Positions 8,295 through 16,818 of a DNA stretch of 64,000 nt are shown piece after piece. Positions within the stretch are counted from its first letter, which is position 1, and every line of letters starts with the position of its first letter. The notes under the pieces were generated by a model. The model saw nothing but the letters and a program-made list of their open reading frames with translations. It had not been told where the DNA came from and searched no databases. The position numbers were made by a program, and so were the translations under genes. The stretch is from CAYJAY01 sp964370715 (GTDB lineage: Bacteria > Bacillota > Clostridia > Oscillospirales > Ruminococcaceae): positions 17,963 through 81,962 of the forward strand of contig CAYJKJ010000013.1 in NCBI GenBank assembly GCA_964370715.1, given 5' to 3'.

Positions 8295-11200
8295 ATGAAA
8301 AAAACAGAAAACGAAACGGAAAAAAATATTGATTTAGCAAAACTTAGCCTCCAACTTAACAAAGCAAAGGTAGACAAACGTAATAGCAAGATTATTTTAA
8401 ATGCGGCAAGTTGCCCCGATTTTGAAAAAGCACTTTTGATATTGGATAAAACAGGTAAAAACAAAGTTAAAATCGAAACCTTCTATACCACCTTTAAAGC
8501 AAAAGAATATGTTAATATAAACAGGTTTTCATTTTTATATAAAATGATATCAAAACTTAAAAGCCCTCTTGAAGCGGCTTGCGACTTAGCGGGGGTCTAC
8601 GGTAAAAACAGTTTGCGCCAACTTGATACCGACGATGCGTTTAATATGTCGTTAAGTTTTTTTGTAACGGGTTGTGAGTTTTTTTATAGTAACGTTGATT
8701 TAAGCTATCAATATTTTTTAAGCTATGACTTCCTTTTTAATTTAGATAAACAAACGGCAACAAGATGTTTAAAAAATGTTTTAAAACAATCGGACGAAAG
8801 GCTTAAGATTGCCGCTTTAAGCATTTTCATAAGACGCGAGGATATGGCAAGCGAATTTAAATTCGAGGATATGCTTGAACAAGCTATAAAAAGATATTTT
8901 TCAAAAAACTTCAACATTAATTTAGAAAAGTTTTATAAAAATTTTGATCCGTTCAAAGAAAAACCAAACAAAGAATTTATCGAAGCTTTTTATAAAGCTC
9001 TTCGTCCGATAAACTCGATTATGCTTAATTCAATAATCTTTTGCTTTGACAAAGGAGAGTTTTTGCAAAAGTTTGTTGCAACAATAATGTTAGACATAAG
9101 GCATTATAGCTATTATTATACAAACGATGCGTTCTTTAAATTCTACTCTCCCGAGGAGTTCGTTTTGTTGGGTACAACGGAAGAGAAGTTTATCGATTTT
9201 ATCAATCAATTTGCCGATACAAAGATCTTTGTTTTGGGGCAGATAGATATAAACTATGTTATAAAGCATTTTGTCGGTACAGTTGATATTGACGTTGTTA
9301 TTAAAAGCATTAAAAACTTTGCTCCGTTTAAAGGATATGTTGAATATATAATAGGTAATAAAGATTTTAGCGACTTAAAAGTAGAGCAACGATTTAATTA
9401 TAATATGTTTTTGGATTTTCAGCGGACCTATAGGATACCCGAGTTATACGATGTTTTGTTCAAGGATGACGAGATAATAGAAAGATTAAAGACGTTTATC
9501 GACATCTTAGCTGAAACCCGAATTTATCCTTCAACGTATGAAATGTTAAGCAGATTAAACGCAAAAGACGACCTGTTGTTTGAATACTTCGATTATTTGA
9601 ATTTCTATAGGTTCGATTTTAGCGAGTTCTTAAAAAATCCAATCGAACAAAATATCCAAAAACAAATTGTTTTAGCGGTGTCGGCTTTTAAAGGAAGAAC
9701 AAAACTTATCGAAAGACTTATGGAAACCTATAAGGATAGGTCGCTTGATGAGCGATTGTTCCTTATATTTGTGCTTGCAGACAACATCGAAACAAACAAA
9801 AAAACTTTCGAGAGTATAAGCGAAAGTTCAAAGCAGATTCAAACCGCTATATATTATGTATATAAAAAATATCCCGAGCTTTCGGCAACGCAACTCGAAA
9901 ACCTTAAAAGCAAAAAACTCGCCACAAGAAAATCCGCTTTTAACATCTTAAAATTTGCCTATGGCGGAAAATTTAACGACGAAATTAAAAGCGCATTTGA
10001 AAGCGAAACAAACTCAAAACTTAAAGCGGAGATCGAAACCCACCTTGCGGTTACCGGAGGAATAAAAGCCGACGGAGTTGACTTTACAGAAGTCGTAAAA
10101 ACGCTTGTTAAAAGCCGAAATAAGGTTGAGGCTGTTTTTAAAAATCTTCCGCCGGTACACGACAAAGACAAAAACGAAGCCGACGAGCAATATATTGTCG
10201 CTCTTCTTTGTGCCTATGCAGCCGAAAGCTCCCCCGGTTTTTCGCTATATGGCAGAAAGCTTGCCGAACCCCTTAACCAAAAAGATCTTGAGGCGCTTGC
10301 TATGCAGGTTCTCTTGAATTTTTGGAACGACGGAGGACAAGCAAAATATAAATGGGTTTTGTATTTTTGCGCTATTCATGGCGGAAAGCCGATAGTCAAA
10401 GAGCTAGCCTACATCATTAACGAATGGGCAAGTTCTATGAGGGGGGTAATGGCAAGCGAAGCGACAAAAGCTTTGGCGCTTAATCCCTCCCCCGAATCGC
10501 TCGCTATCGTCGACAGCATGAGCCGAAAACACAAATACATACAGGTGCGAAACGGAGCTAAAGAAGCATTAAAATTTGCGGCGGAAAAACTCGGCATAAC
10601 AACCACGCAACTGTCCGATAGGATTGTTCCGAATTTAGGGTTCGACGACGGCGGAAAGATAACGTTTGATTATGGGGAAAGAAAATTCGATGTTTATCTA
10701 AACATGGCGTTTGAGCTTGAAATAGTTGACCAAAAGGGCGCAAAGCTAAAGACGTTGCCCGCAGTTGGCAAAAACGACGACCAACAGCTTGCCGAAAACG
10801 AACTTTCTCGTTTTAAAGATCTTAAAAAGCAACTCAAAACCACCCTTGCCTCCCAAACGATACGTCTCGACATGGCGCTTTCGGAGGGCAGAAGGTGGCA
10901 AAAAGAGGATTTCTTTAATCTATTTGTTAAAAACCCTATTATGTTAAGGTTTGCGACAGGGCTTGTTTTCGGAGTTTATAGTAACGGGATTTTAACCGAA
11001 ACGTTCCGCTACAGCGAGGACGGAAGTTTTAACACATCTGTCGACCAAGAAACAAAACTTCAAGACGGCGATGAAATAGGCATTATCCATCCTCTCGATA
11101 TCGAACAATCGCTGCTTGATACCTGGCGAAAACAGTTTTCTGACTATGAGATTACGCAACCTCTTGAACAACTAAACCGAGAGGTGTTTTCCCCGACGCA

Positions 11201-11606
11201 AGAGGAACTTTCGGGCAAAGAAGCTTTTGCGGTTGCGGGGCGAGTTTTGTTCCCAACAACGTTAACAAACAAACTTTTGACATCAAATTGGCTGAAAGGC
11301 GAGGTTATAAGCCACGCATTTTTCAAAAGTTTTGTAAAGCTAAATGAAAACCTTGGAATTGGGGCGCATTTTCTTTTTTCGGGTTGCGAAATAGGATCTT
11401 TTTTCACGGAATCCTCTACCCTTAAGCAGATAATGTTCTATGATAAAAAATATCACACTCCGTCTGACTATGACTATAAACCCGAGATTTATCTAGACAT
11501 AAAAGACGTTGACAAAAAGTTTTTCAGCGAGATAGTAAGAGAGGTTTTAAACGCAAGCAAGACATTTAAAGAGATTGACCAAAACTGGCGAAATGTGGAG
11601 AATTAA
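8295..11606 (+). CDS. DUF4132 protein with long helical N-terminal region (YehI/MolR-like)
   Basis: This 1103-residue protein has two parts. Residues 1 to about 590 are rich in helices with repeated Leu/Phe/Lys patterns like HEAT-type solenoids. Residues about 600-1103 form the DUF4132 region, with the family's EGRRW motif near 864-868, a FATGLVFGVY segment, and a C-terminal LDIKDVDKKFFSEI-type end. E. coli YehI and MolR carry DUF4132, whose biochemical role is unknown. The C-terminal half is duplicated in the next gene. AGGGG before the ATG supports the start. No WGR domain is evident at the N-terminus. Confidence 0.8.
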   Translation: MKKTENETEKNIDLAKLSLQLNKAKVDKRNSKIILNAASCPDFEKALLILDKTGKNKVKIETFYTTFKAKEYVNINRFSFLYKMISKLKSPLEAACDLAGVYGKNSLRQLDTDDAFNMSLSFFVTGCEFFYSNVDLSYQYFLSYDFLFNLDKQTATRCLKNVLKQSDERLKIAALSIFIRREDMASEFKFEDMLEQAIKRYFSKNFNINLEKFYKNFDPFKEKPNKEFIEAFYKALRPINSIMLNSIIFCFDKGEFLQKFVATIMLDIRHYSYYYTNDAFFKFYSPEEFVLLGTTEEKFIDFINQFADTKIFVLGQIDINYVIKHFVGTVDIDVVIKSIKNFAPFKGYVEYIIGNKDFSDLKVEQRFNYNMFLDFQRTYRIPELYDVLFKDDEIIERLKTFIDILAETRIYPSTYEMLSRLNAKDDLLFEYFDYLNFYRFDFSEFLKNPIEQNIQKQIVLAVSAFKGRTKLIERLMETYKDRSLDERLFLIFVLADNIETNKKTFESISESSKQIQTAIYYVYKKYPELSATQLENLKSKKLATRKSAFNILKFAYGGKFNDEIKSAFESETNSKLKAEIETHLAVTGGIKADGVDFTEVVKTLVKSRNKVEAVFKNLPPVHDKDKNEADEQYIVALLCAYAAESSPGFSLYGRKLAEPLNQKDLEALAMQVLLNFWNDGGQAKYKWVLYFCAIHGGKPIVKELAYIINEWASSMRGVMASEATKALALNPSPESLAIVDSMSRKHKYIQVRNGAKEALKFAAEKLGITTTQLSDRIVPNLGFDDGGKITFDYGERKFDVYLNMAFELEIVDQKGAKLKTLPAVGKNDDQQLAENELSRFKDLKKQLKTTLASQTIRLDMALSEGRRWQKEDFFNLFVKNPIMLRFATGLVFGVYSNGILTETFRYSEDGSFNTSVDQETKLQDGDEIGIIHPLDIEQSLLDTWRKQFSDYEITQPLEQLNREVFSPTQEELSGKEAFAVAGRVLFPTTLTNKLLTSNWLKGEVISHAFFKSFVKLNENLGIGAHFLFSGCEIGSFFTESSTLKQIMFYDKKYHTPSDYDYKPEIYLDIKDVDKKFFSEIVREVLNASKTFKEIDQNWRNVEN

Positions 11607-11642
11607 CAGAAAAATAATATAAAAAGAAAAGAGGGCAAAGCA

Positions 11643-13187
11643 ATGGCGGAAACATACAGCAACGAGAAACTAATTAAAACTCTTTTGAAAAATCGACGTA
11701 AAGCCGAACCGTTTTTCAAAGATATGCCGACGGTACATTTTAACGACGGAAACGAAGTCGGCGAAGAGTATCTTTTGGCTTTGATGTCAGCTTACGTAAA
11801 AGAGCCTTGCAGCGGAAACCTTTCAAACGGCGAGATGCTTTCGAGCGAACTTAAAAAAGATGAACTCGAAACGTTCTGTATCAAAGCTCTTAAAAACTTT
11901 TTGGAGGACGGGGGCGATGTAAAAAACAAATGGATTATGTTCTTTTGTTCGGTGCATGGCGGCGACAAAGTTGTCGAACTTTTAAAAGGCCTTATTGCGG
12001 AATGGGCGGTTAATACAAGAACGACTATGGCGAAATACGCCGTTAAGGCTTTGGCAATTAACCCGAACCCGCTTTCGATAGTTTTGGTTGACAACATGAG
12101 CCGAAAGTTCAAACAAGCCTCGGTGCGGTCGGGTTCAAAAGAGGCGTTAAAATTTGCGGCGGAGAAATTCGATTTAACCCCCGAGCAACTTTTAGACAAA
12201 ATTGTTCCAACGCTCGGGTTTGATAGCGACGGAACCGAAACGTTTGATTACGGCGAAAGAACGTTTAAAGTAACATTAGGTTGCGACCAACAACTTTTGG
12301 TTTTTGACCAAAACGGAAAAGCTTTAAAAACCCTCCCCTCTCCATCTCAAAACGATAACCCCGAACTCGCCGAAAACGAACTTGCCCGCTTTAAAGAACT
12401 AAAAAAACAACTTAAGGCGACGGTAACTTTGCAAAAAACAAGGCTTGATATAGCAATTTCCGACGGAAGAAGATGGACAAAACCCGAATTTATAAACCTT
12501 TTTGTCAAAAACGCAGTTATGCAAAGTTTCGCTACGGGGTTAATTTTCGGTATCTATAACGACAAAACACTTTTAACAACGTTTAGATGTATGGAAGACG
12601 GAACTTTTAACAGCCATGACGACCGAGAAATAACCCTCCCCGACGACTGTTTAATAGGGTTAATTCATCCGCTTGAAATCGACCTAGAGGTTAAAGAAAG
12701 CTGGAAAAAGCAACTTTTAGACTATGAAATAAAACAACCGCTTAAACAGCTGGAAAGAAAAGTTTTTAGCTTTCCCCCCGAAATGCAAAGCGGCAAAGAG
12801 ATAACTACTCTTGCCGGAAGAACGGTTCATATATCGACTATGGCTAACAAGCTTCAAGCCTATGGTTGGATAAAAAGCAAACCTATCAGCCACAGTTATT
12901 ATGAAAGTTTTTCGAAACTTGATGATAAACTCGAGATAGGCGCTCAACTTAACTTTTCCGGCGCATACCTTGGAGAGCCGAGTTTTGATCCGATTACCGT
13001 TAAACAGATTAAGTTCTATAGCAAAGAACATCACTCAATCGAGGATTTTAATCGCCAAGACTCACATTATCTTTCGATTAACGATATCGACGCAAAATTT
13101 TTAAGCGAGATTGTTTATCAAGTTGATATAGCGACCGCAACAAGCAAAGAGATCAACGAAAACTGGCGAAATACAGGCGGAATGTAG
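11643..13187 (+). CDS. Second DUF4132 protein, tandem copy of the preceding C-terminal half
   Basis: This 514-residue protein aligns end to end with residues about 600-1103 of the preceding product. Shared landmarks include KWIMFFCSVHGG versus KWVLYFCAIHGG, VDNMSRKFK versus VDSMSRKHK, KEALKFAAEK in both, IVPTLGFD versus IVPNLGFD, GRRW in both (about 274-277 here), and NENWRN versus DQNWRN at the end. It lacks the helical N-terminal region. The copies have diverged clearly, so the duplication is not recent and both are probably kept by selection. AGAGGG precedes the ATG, and a strong terminator 42 bases after the stop closes the operon. Confidence 0.8.
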   Translation: MAETYSNEKLIKTLLKNRRKAEPFFKDMPTVHFNDGNEVGEEYLLALMSAYVKEPCSGNLSNGEMLSSELKKDELETFCIKALKNFLEDGGDVKNKWIMFFCSVHGGDKVVELLKGLIAEWAVNTRTTMAKYAVKALAINPNPLSIVLVDNMSRKFKQASVRSGSKEALKFAAEKFDLTPEQLLDKIVPTLGFDSDGTETFDYGERTFKVTLGCDQQLLVFDQNGKALKTLPSPSQNDNPELAENELARFKELKKQLKATVTLQKTRLDIAISDGRRWTKPEFINLFVKNAVMQSFATGLIFGIYNDKTLLTTFRCMEDGTFNSHDDREITLPDDCLIGLIHPLEIDLEVKESWKKQLLDYEIKQPLKQLERKVFSFPPEMQSGKEITTLAGRTVHISTMANKLQAYGWIKSKPISHSYYESFSKLDDKLEIGAQLNFSGAYLGEPSFDPITVKQIKFYSKEHHSIEDFNRQDSHYLSINDIDAKFLSEIVYQVDIATATSKEINENWRNTGGM

Positions 13188-13228
13188 GCGCTTTTTTTCT
13201 CATAAGCGCTATTAACTCTAAGTAAATT

Positions 13229-13280
13229 AATATAGTCAAACCATTTATTGATCTTCAAAATGGTTTGACTATATTTTTTC
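13229..13280 (+). terminator. Terminator of the MoxR/DUF4132 operon
   Basis: A perfect 18-bp stem lies at 13229-13246 and 13258-13275 (core AGTCAAACCATTT), with an 11-base loop and six T after it. It can also act on the minus strand, but the minus-strand gene nearby (13311-14342) reads towards it as well, so it probably serves both. Confidence 0.95.
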
Positions 13281-13310
13281 GTCCGGCTTTTTTATCGCAA
13301 CTCGCTCTGT

Positions 13311-14342
13311 TTACTTTGCAGGCGTTTCCCCTGCCGCTTCGCAGATCGTGTTCCATATCTTATCGTCTACGCTAACCCCTTGTTGCAAACTTTTTTCAAG
13401 ATTAATTTTTGCACGTTCTCCGGGAATTACTATGCTTGAATTTTCGTCTGCTAAATGTGCATTTTTAGCGGCGACAACACGGTCTTGAACTTTGGTGTCA
13501 AGTTCCTCTTGGTCGCCGAATATATATGGGTCATAGGCAATAAAAACCTGTGAACATGAGGTGCAATAGCTGTGTTTTTCTTTGTCCATGTCGATGCCCG
13601 ATTTTCCGCCCGCCATCATAGCGGCGGCTATATCAAGAACCAAAGACATACTACTACCTTTCCAATATCCCATAGGTAACAACCGCCTACTTTCCATTAT
13701 GGCGTCGGGATCTTTTGTTAGCTCTCCCGTTTTTGTAAAACCTCCGTCAATCGGGAGTTTTTCGTTTGCTAAGCTATAAACATCAATTTTTCCATAGGAA
13801 AACTGGCTCATCGCAAGATCTATTGCAACCGGATAATCTTTATGTGGTATACCGATACAAAACGGATTGTTCCCAACGCTCATTTGGTCGCTTCCCCATA
13901 ACGGCATACAGCTTTCGGTGTTGGTCCAGCTCATACCGATAAATCCGGCTTCTGCAATCTTTCGAGTGTATGTTCCGCCCCTCATCCAATGTGTCGTATT
14001 CTTTAGAGTAACGCAACCGATTCCATGTTGTTTAGCCAAAGCAATCGCTCGGTCTGCGCAGTGTAGCGCATTAATTATGCCTATTCCTAAATTTCCGTCG
14101 TAACGTTCAACGGCTCCCCTTGCCTTAACAAGTGATATTTTCGCTTTAGGGTCTACTAGACCTTTTTTTACATATTTAATGAAGACAGGAACTCTGTTTA
14201 GTCCATGGCTTTCGACACCATGCGCCGACGACTCAACATGGATTTTAGCGCAAGTATCGGCATCCTCGCTACTAAGCCCAACTTTTAGCATAGCCTTTCG
14301 AACTGTGTCAACTGCGGTTTCATACTGCACTCGAATTTTCAT
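13311..14342 (-). CDS. dlgD: 2,3-diketo-L-gulonate reductase-like dehydrogenase (Ldh_2 family)
   Basis: This 343-residue NAD(P)H-dependent oxidoreductase belongs to the malate/L-lactate dehydrogenase-2 fold. The catalytic SHG motif is at 45-47 (ESHGLNRVP). The family's NNPFCIGIP segment (about 158-166) and AIDLAMSQFSYGK (about 173-185) follow. The ESHGLNR version and the FIKYVKKGLVDPKA stretch point to the DlgD/YiaK branch, which reduces 2,3-diketo-L-gulonate or interconverts 3-dehydro-L-gulonate. Substrate is inferred: no other gulonate or ascorbate gene is present in the window. It lies 34 bases after a small ArsC/Spx-like reductase gene on the same strand and has AGGAGAA before its ATG. 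Confidence 0.8.
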   Translation of the reverse strand: MKIRVQYETAVDTVRKAMLKVGLSSEDADTCAKIHVESSAHGVESHGLNRVPVFIKYVKKGLVDPKAKISLVKARGAVERYDGNLGIGIINALHCADRAIALAKQHGIGCVTLKNTTHWMRGGTYTRKIAEAGFIGMSWTNTESCMPLWGSDQMSVGNNPFCIGIPHKDYPVAIDLAMSQFSYGKIDVYSLANEKLPIDGGFTKTGELTKDPDAIMESRRLLPMGYWKGSSMSLVLDIAAAMMAGGKSGIDMDKEKHSYCTSCSQVFIAYDPYIFGDQEELDTKVQDRVVAAKNAHLADENSSIVIPGERAKINLEKSLQQGVSVDDKIWNTICEAAGETPAK

Positions 14343-14376
14343 TTTTTAATTCTCCTGTTTTTTGTTTTAATTTCAA

Positions 14377-14727
14377 TTATTGTATCCTATCTTCCCAATC
14401 ACTTACTTTAAATCCAACAAGCACAAAATCATCACCAATAACTATCGGTCGCTTAACCAGCATACCGTCCGTTGCAAGAAGTTTTAGTTGCTCGTCTTCG
14501 CTCATAGATGGAAGTTTGTCCTTTAAACCCATAGATTTATATAGAAGTCCGCTTGTATTAAAAAAATTTTTTAGCGTAAGGCCGCTTTTTTCAAGCCACT
14601 CTTTCAACTCATCACAAGTCGGGTTGTTTTCCTTAATATGCCTTTCGGTATATTGAACACCTTTCTCATCAAGAAACTTCTTCGCCTTTTGGCAGGTAGT
14701 GCATTTTGGATAGCAGATAAATGTCAT
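14377..14727 (-). CDS. ArsC/Spx-family thioredoxin-fold protein
   Basis: A 116-residue protein with the N-terminal YPKCTTCQKAKKFL motif (CxxC at 9-12) followed by TERHIKENNPT and a C-terminal LVKRPIVI stretch. This is the pattern of the arsenate-reductase/Spx superfamily. Its length and the conserved KRPI near residue 92 fit the YusI/YffB-type members better than the global regulator Spx, which is about 131 residues. A role in thiol redox chemistry is likely; arsenate reduction is unproven, since no other ars gene is nearby. GGAGAAAGAG precedes the ATG. Confidence 0.85.
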   Translation of the reverse strand: MTFICYPKCTTCQKAKKFLDEKGVQYTERHIKENNPTCDELKEWLEKSGLTLKNFFNTSGLLYKSMGLKDKLPSMSEDEQLKLLATDGMLVKRPIVIGDDFVLVGFKVSDWEDRIQ

Positions 14728-14778
14728 CTTCTCTTTCTCCTTATTGTCTCTTTTTTGTTCAAACTTTCTATTCTTTAC

Positions 14779-15309
14779 TTATTCCCCATAGCTTAAAAAT
14801 TCCTCAATCGTCATCTCTCCCGGGTCTTGGTATTTGCCTTCAAATTCTTTGTAAAAACTGTTCCAATTATCGCTTTCCGAAACATACCCAAACCCATGTC
14901 CGGAATACTTTTTTGCATATGTTATTTCACCGGTTTCAAGATTGAAAAATATTTCAAACCATGTGTAAACGCTGTTTAATCCAAAAAATTCTTTAAGTGT
15001 TATATTGTCGCCACTATAAGTAATGCTGATGTTTTTCGAGTCTTCGCTAAATGATATCCATTTTCCAACATTTTTCATCTCTGTGTAACGGTCAAAATAT
15101 TTTTTTCTATATTCTTCCGACAATTCTTCCAACTGATTAATAGTTAAAACGTCGTTCGGAATCGGCTCGTTTATTTTATATTCTCGATGCCAACCCGAAC
15201 CGTCATCATCAATTGTTGCACCAACAGCAAACCAAATTACTATTATCCCAAACAACGATAATAACGTTAATAAGATTATTTTAACACCGTTCCATATTTT
15301 TTTATTCAT
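14779..15309 (-). CDS. Small protein with one N-terminal membrane anchor
   Basis: A 176-residue protein of unknown family. It has a short basic N-terminus, one hydrophobic segment at about 8-30 (IILLTLLSLFGIIVIWFAVG), then a polar, acidic extracellular region of mixed helix and strand. The start at 15309 is preferred over an upstream ATG at 15342 because AAGGAGG lies 8 bases before it. No lipobox is present. It lies upstream of the ArsC-like gene on the same strand, with a 51-base gap. Function unknown. Confidence 0.65.
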   Translation of the reverse strand: MNKKIWNGVKIILLTLLSLFGIIVIWFAVGATIDDDGSGWHREYKINEPIPNDVLTINQLEELSEEYRKKYFDRYTEMKNVGKWISFSEDSKNISITYSGDNITLKEFFGLNSVYTWFEIFFNLETGEITYAKKYSGHGFGYVSESDNWNSFYKEFEGKYQDPGEMTIEEFLSYGE

Positions 15310-15732
15310 TTTCAAAAACCTCCTTGCACTTTTCAATATCATCTAGTTTTCATTTCTTCTATTCATATTCTTTTATTTATTCGCCATTCCCATCGGTATA
15401 CGAGTTAATTCATATTATACCATGACAAAAAAAACTAATGCAACGTTTGATTTTGATTGTTTGTGTTTTATCGAATTAACTGTATCTCTTTCATTCGGAT
15501 TGAAACATTTTGGTTGAATTCGCCAAATAGTCTTACCGGCGAAAGTTGTTCCACTTTTAAAATTAGCAAAAAGAAGGGTTGCTTTTCATGTTGTATCGCA
15601 TTATTTCAATATTCATATTTGATTTTGAAAAAAAGAAAAATCTATTAAACCCACCACACCAGCTTTCTAAAATCAGCAGCCGATGTGGTGGGTTATTGTC
15701 TATTATATTATTTTCTCTATTAAAAATTGCCC
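15310..15732. other. Intergenic region with a promoter and a terminator
   Basis: No convincing gene. On the minus strand TTGCAT (15443-15438), an 18-base spacer and TATAAT (15419-15414) form a promoter for the 14779-15309 gene. The part from about 15640 to 15694 holds the terminator of the ECF transporter gene. Two overlapping short plus-strand frames (15457-15788) run across the terminator and look random. Confidence 0.6.
15648..15694 (-). terminator. Terminator of the ECF S-component gene
   Basis: On the minus strand AACCCACCACA (15694-15684) pairs with TGTGGTGGGTT (15658-15648) around a 25-base loop, and a T-rich run follows. Confidence 0.8.
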
Positions 15733-16302
15733 CTACTTCGAAACTACAGCAATTCCGGCTCTTGCCAATGGAGTTCGCATCGTCTTAGCGAAAAACACAC
15801 CAACACACACTGCGATAATTCCGTTTGTTAGCGTAATCGCTGTTTTAACCGCCATGATTGCCGGCAACGTTTCTAGCGGAACTGCGTATATCCAAATATT
15901 AAATATTAAGGTTTTTATTAGATATAGCATACTGTATGTCAAAGATCCTGCCATCGCTGCTATAACATAGTTGATAGTTTTATGATTGTTTTTAAGAAGA
16001 GCCTTTGCAACAAGCCCTGCTACTAGCCCCATGAAAAACTTGTTGATAAACGTTATCCAAGCTTCCGAAGCATACTCGCTTGTAAGGTCAAACAATGCGC
16101 TACCTATTCCGGCGGAAAGCGAACCTACCACAGGACCAAACAACAGTCCCGCCAAAAGACAAAAGACGTTTCCGAAATGCAACATCGTTCCATCTAAACC
16201 TATTGGGATTTTTATTCTCATGTTAGTTCCAACAAAAACAAGTGCCGCCATAAGCCCTATTACTGCGATCGTCTTAATGTTAAAAACATTATTCTTTTTC
16301 AT
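15733..16302 (-). CDS. ECF transporter S component, substrate unknown
   Basis: A 189-residue protein with five to six hydrophobic segments. The N-terminal IGLMAALVFVGTNMRIKIP and the following GTMLHFGNVFCLLAGLLFGPVVG are typical of substrate-capture (S) components of energy-coupling-factor vitamin transporters. Such proteins share the EcfA/EcfT energising module, which is not in this window. The vitamin cannot be read from the sequence. The divergent neighbour beyond a repeat array encodes a MocR-type (PLP-family) regulator, which would fit vitamin B6 or a related compound, but that link is speculative. Its own terminator follows, so the gene is monocistronic. Confidence 0.85.
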   Translation of the reverse strand: MKKNNVFNIKTIAVIGLMAALVFVGTNMRIKIPIGLDGTMLHFGNVFCLLAGLLFGPVVGSLSAGIGSALFDLTSEYASEAWITFINKFFMGLVAGLVAKALLKNNHKTINYVIAAMAGSLTYSMLYLIKTLIFNIWIYAVPLETLPAIMAVKTAITLTNGIIAVCVGVFFAKTMRTPLARAGIAVVSK

Positions 16303-16351
16303 AAAATAACCTCTTTATCTGCAAATTATAATATAACCGCTAATCTTTGAT

Positions 16352-16640
16352 TTTTTGAAATACTACGGTTTTTGCGCCACCGGTGCAAAATGGCGAGCAA
16401 AGCTCGACAAGTAGTATTTCTGTTAGCTTCACCGTTTGACTTTTTGAAATACTACGGTTTTTGCGCCACCGGTGCAAAATGGCGAGCAAAGCTCGNNNNN
16501 NNNNNNNNNNNNNNNNNNNNNNNNNNNNNNNNNNNNNNNNNNNNNNNNNNNNNNNNNNNNNNNNNNNNNNNNNNNNNNNNNNNNNNNNNNNNNNNCCACC
16601 GGTGCAAAATGGCGAGCAAAGCTCGACAAGTAGTATTTCT
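16352..16640. repeat. 89-bp tandem repeat built of nested palindromes, interrupted by the assembly gap
   Basis: The unit starts TTTTTGAAATACTACGG at 16352 and again at 16441, a period of 89 bases. Inside each unit GAAATACTAC pairs with GTAGTATTTC at the far end, and two inner palindromes are present: TTTTGCGCCACCGGTGCAAAA and GCGAGCAAAGCTCG. After the gap the sequence resumes within the same unit (CCACCGGTGC), so the true copy number is unknown and was probably collapsed by assembly. A related element lies at 22829-23134. Open frames across it on both strands are artefacts of the palindromes. Confidence 0.85.
16496..16595. other. Assembly gap (100 N)
   Basis: Exactly 100 unknown bases inside the 89-bp repeat array. 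A round number like this normally marks a scaffold gap of unknown length. Confidence 0.98.
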
Positions 16641-16645
16641 GTTAG

Positions 16646-16680
16646 CTTCATCTACGGTGAAGTTTTCACCGTAGATGAAG
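16646..16680. repeat. Perfect 16-bp inverted repeat with a 3-base loop
   Basis: CTTCATCTACGGTGAA (16646-16661), loop GTT, then its exact complement (16665-16680). There is no T-run on either side. It directly follows the last repeat unit, whose tail TTAGCTTCA flows into the hairpin, so it may be the edge of that element. Confidence 0.8.
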
Positions 16681-16693
16681 ATTATATATACAA

Positions 16694-16714
16694 GATACCA
16701 AAAATGTGATACCA
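16694..16714 (+). promoter_or_regulatory. Candidate operator: two direct GATACCA repeats
   Basis: GATACCA occurs at 16694-16700 and 16708-16714, about 105 bases before the MocR-like gene. ATACCA is the half-site described for the related regulator GabR of Bacillus subtilis, which controls its own gene. A near match to the inverted half-site (TGGCAT) is at 16743-16748. ATGTAAACA (16714-16722) and TGTCTACAT (16760-16768) form a second imperfect inverted pair. Confidence 0.4.
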
Positions 16715-16818
16715 TGTAAACAGTCAGTTTATTAAATTTTAATGGCATCAGATTTTTGTTGTCTACATATATTATATAAAATAAAAGCTTAAAAACCGAA
16801 AGGAACTAATCATCCGTT

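Noticed and set aside
1132..13310. Genomic island integrated at tRNA-Leu carrying the MoxR operon
   Set aside because: No second copy of the tRNA 3' end is seen after the operon and there is no integrase gene; base composition looks like the neighbours.
15457..15970. Short plus-strand frames around 15.5-16.0 kb
   Set aside because: They overlap the terminator and the antisense strand of the ECF transporter gene.
16352..16640. Integron attC-type recombination sites
   Set aside because: The ends do not match the RYYYAAC/GTTRRRY consensus and no cassette genes lie between units.
16340..16748. Open frames on both strands across the 89-bp repeat
   Set aside because: They run through palindromes and the N gap; the peptides are read-through of repeat units.
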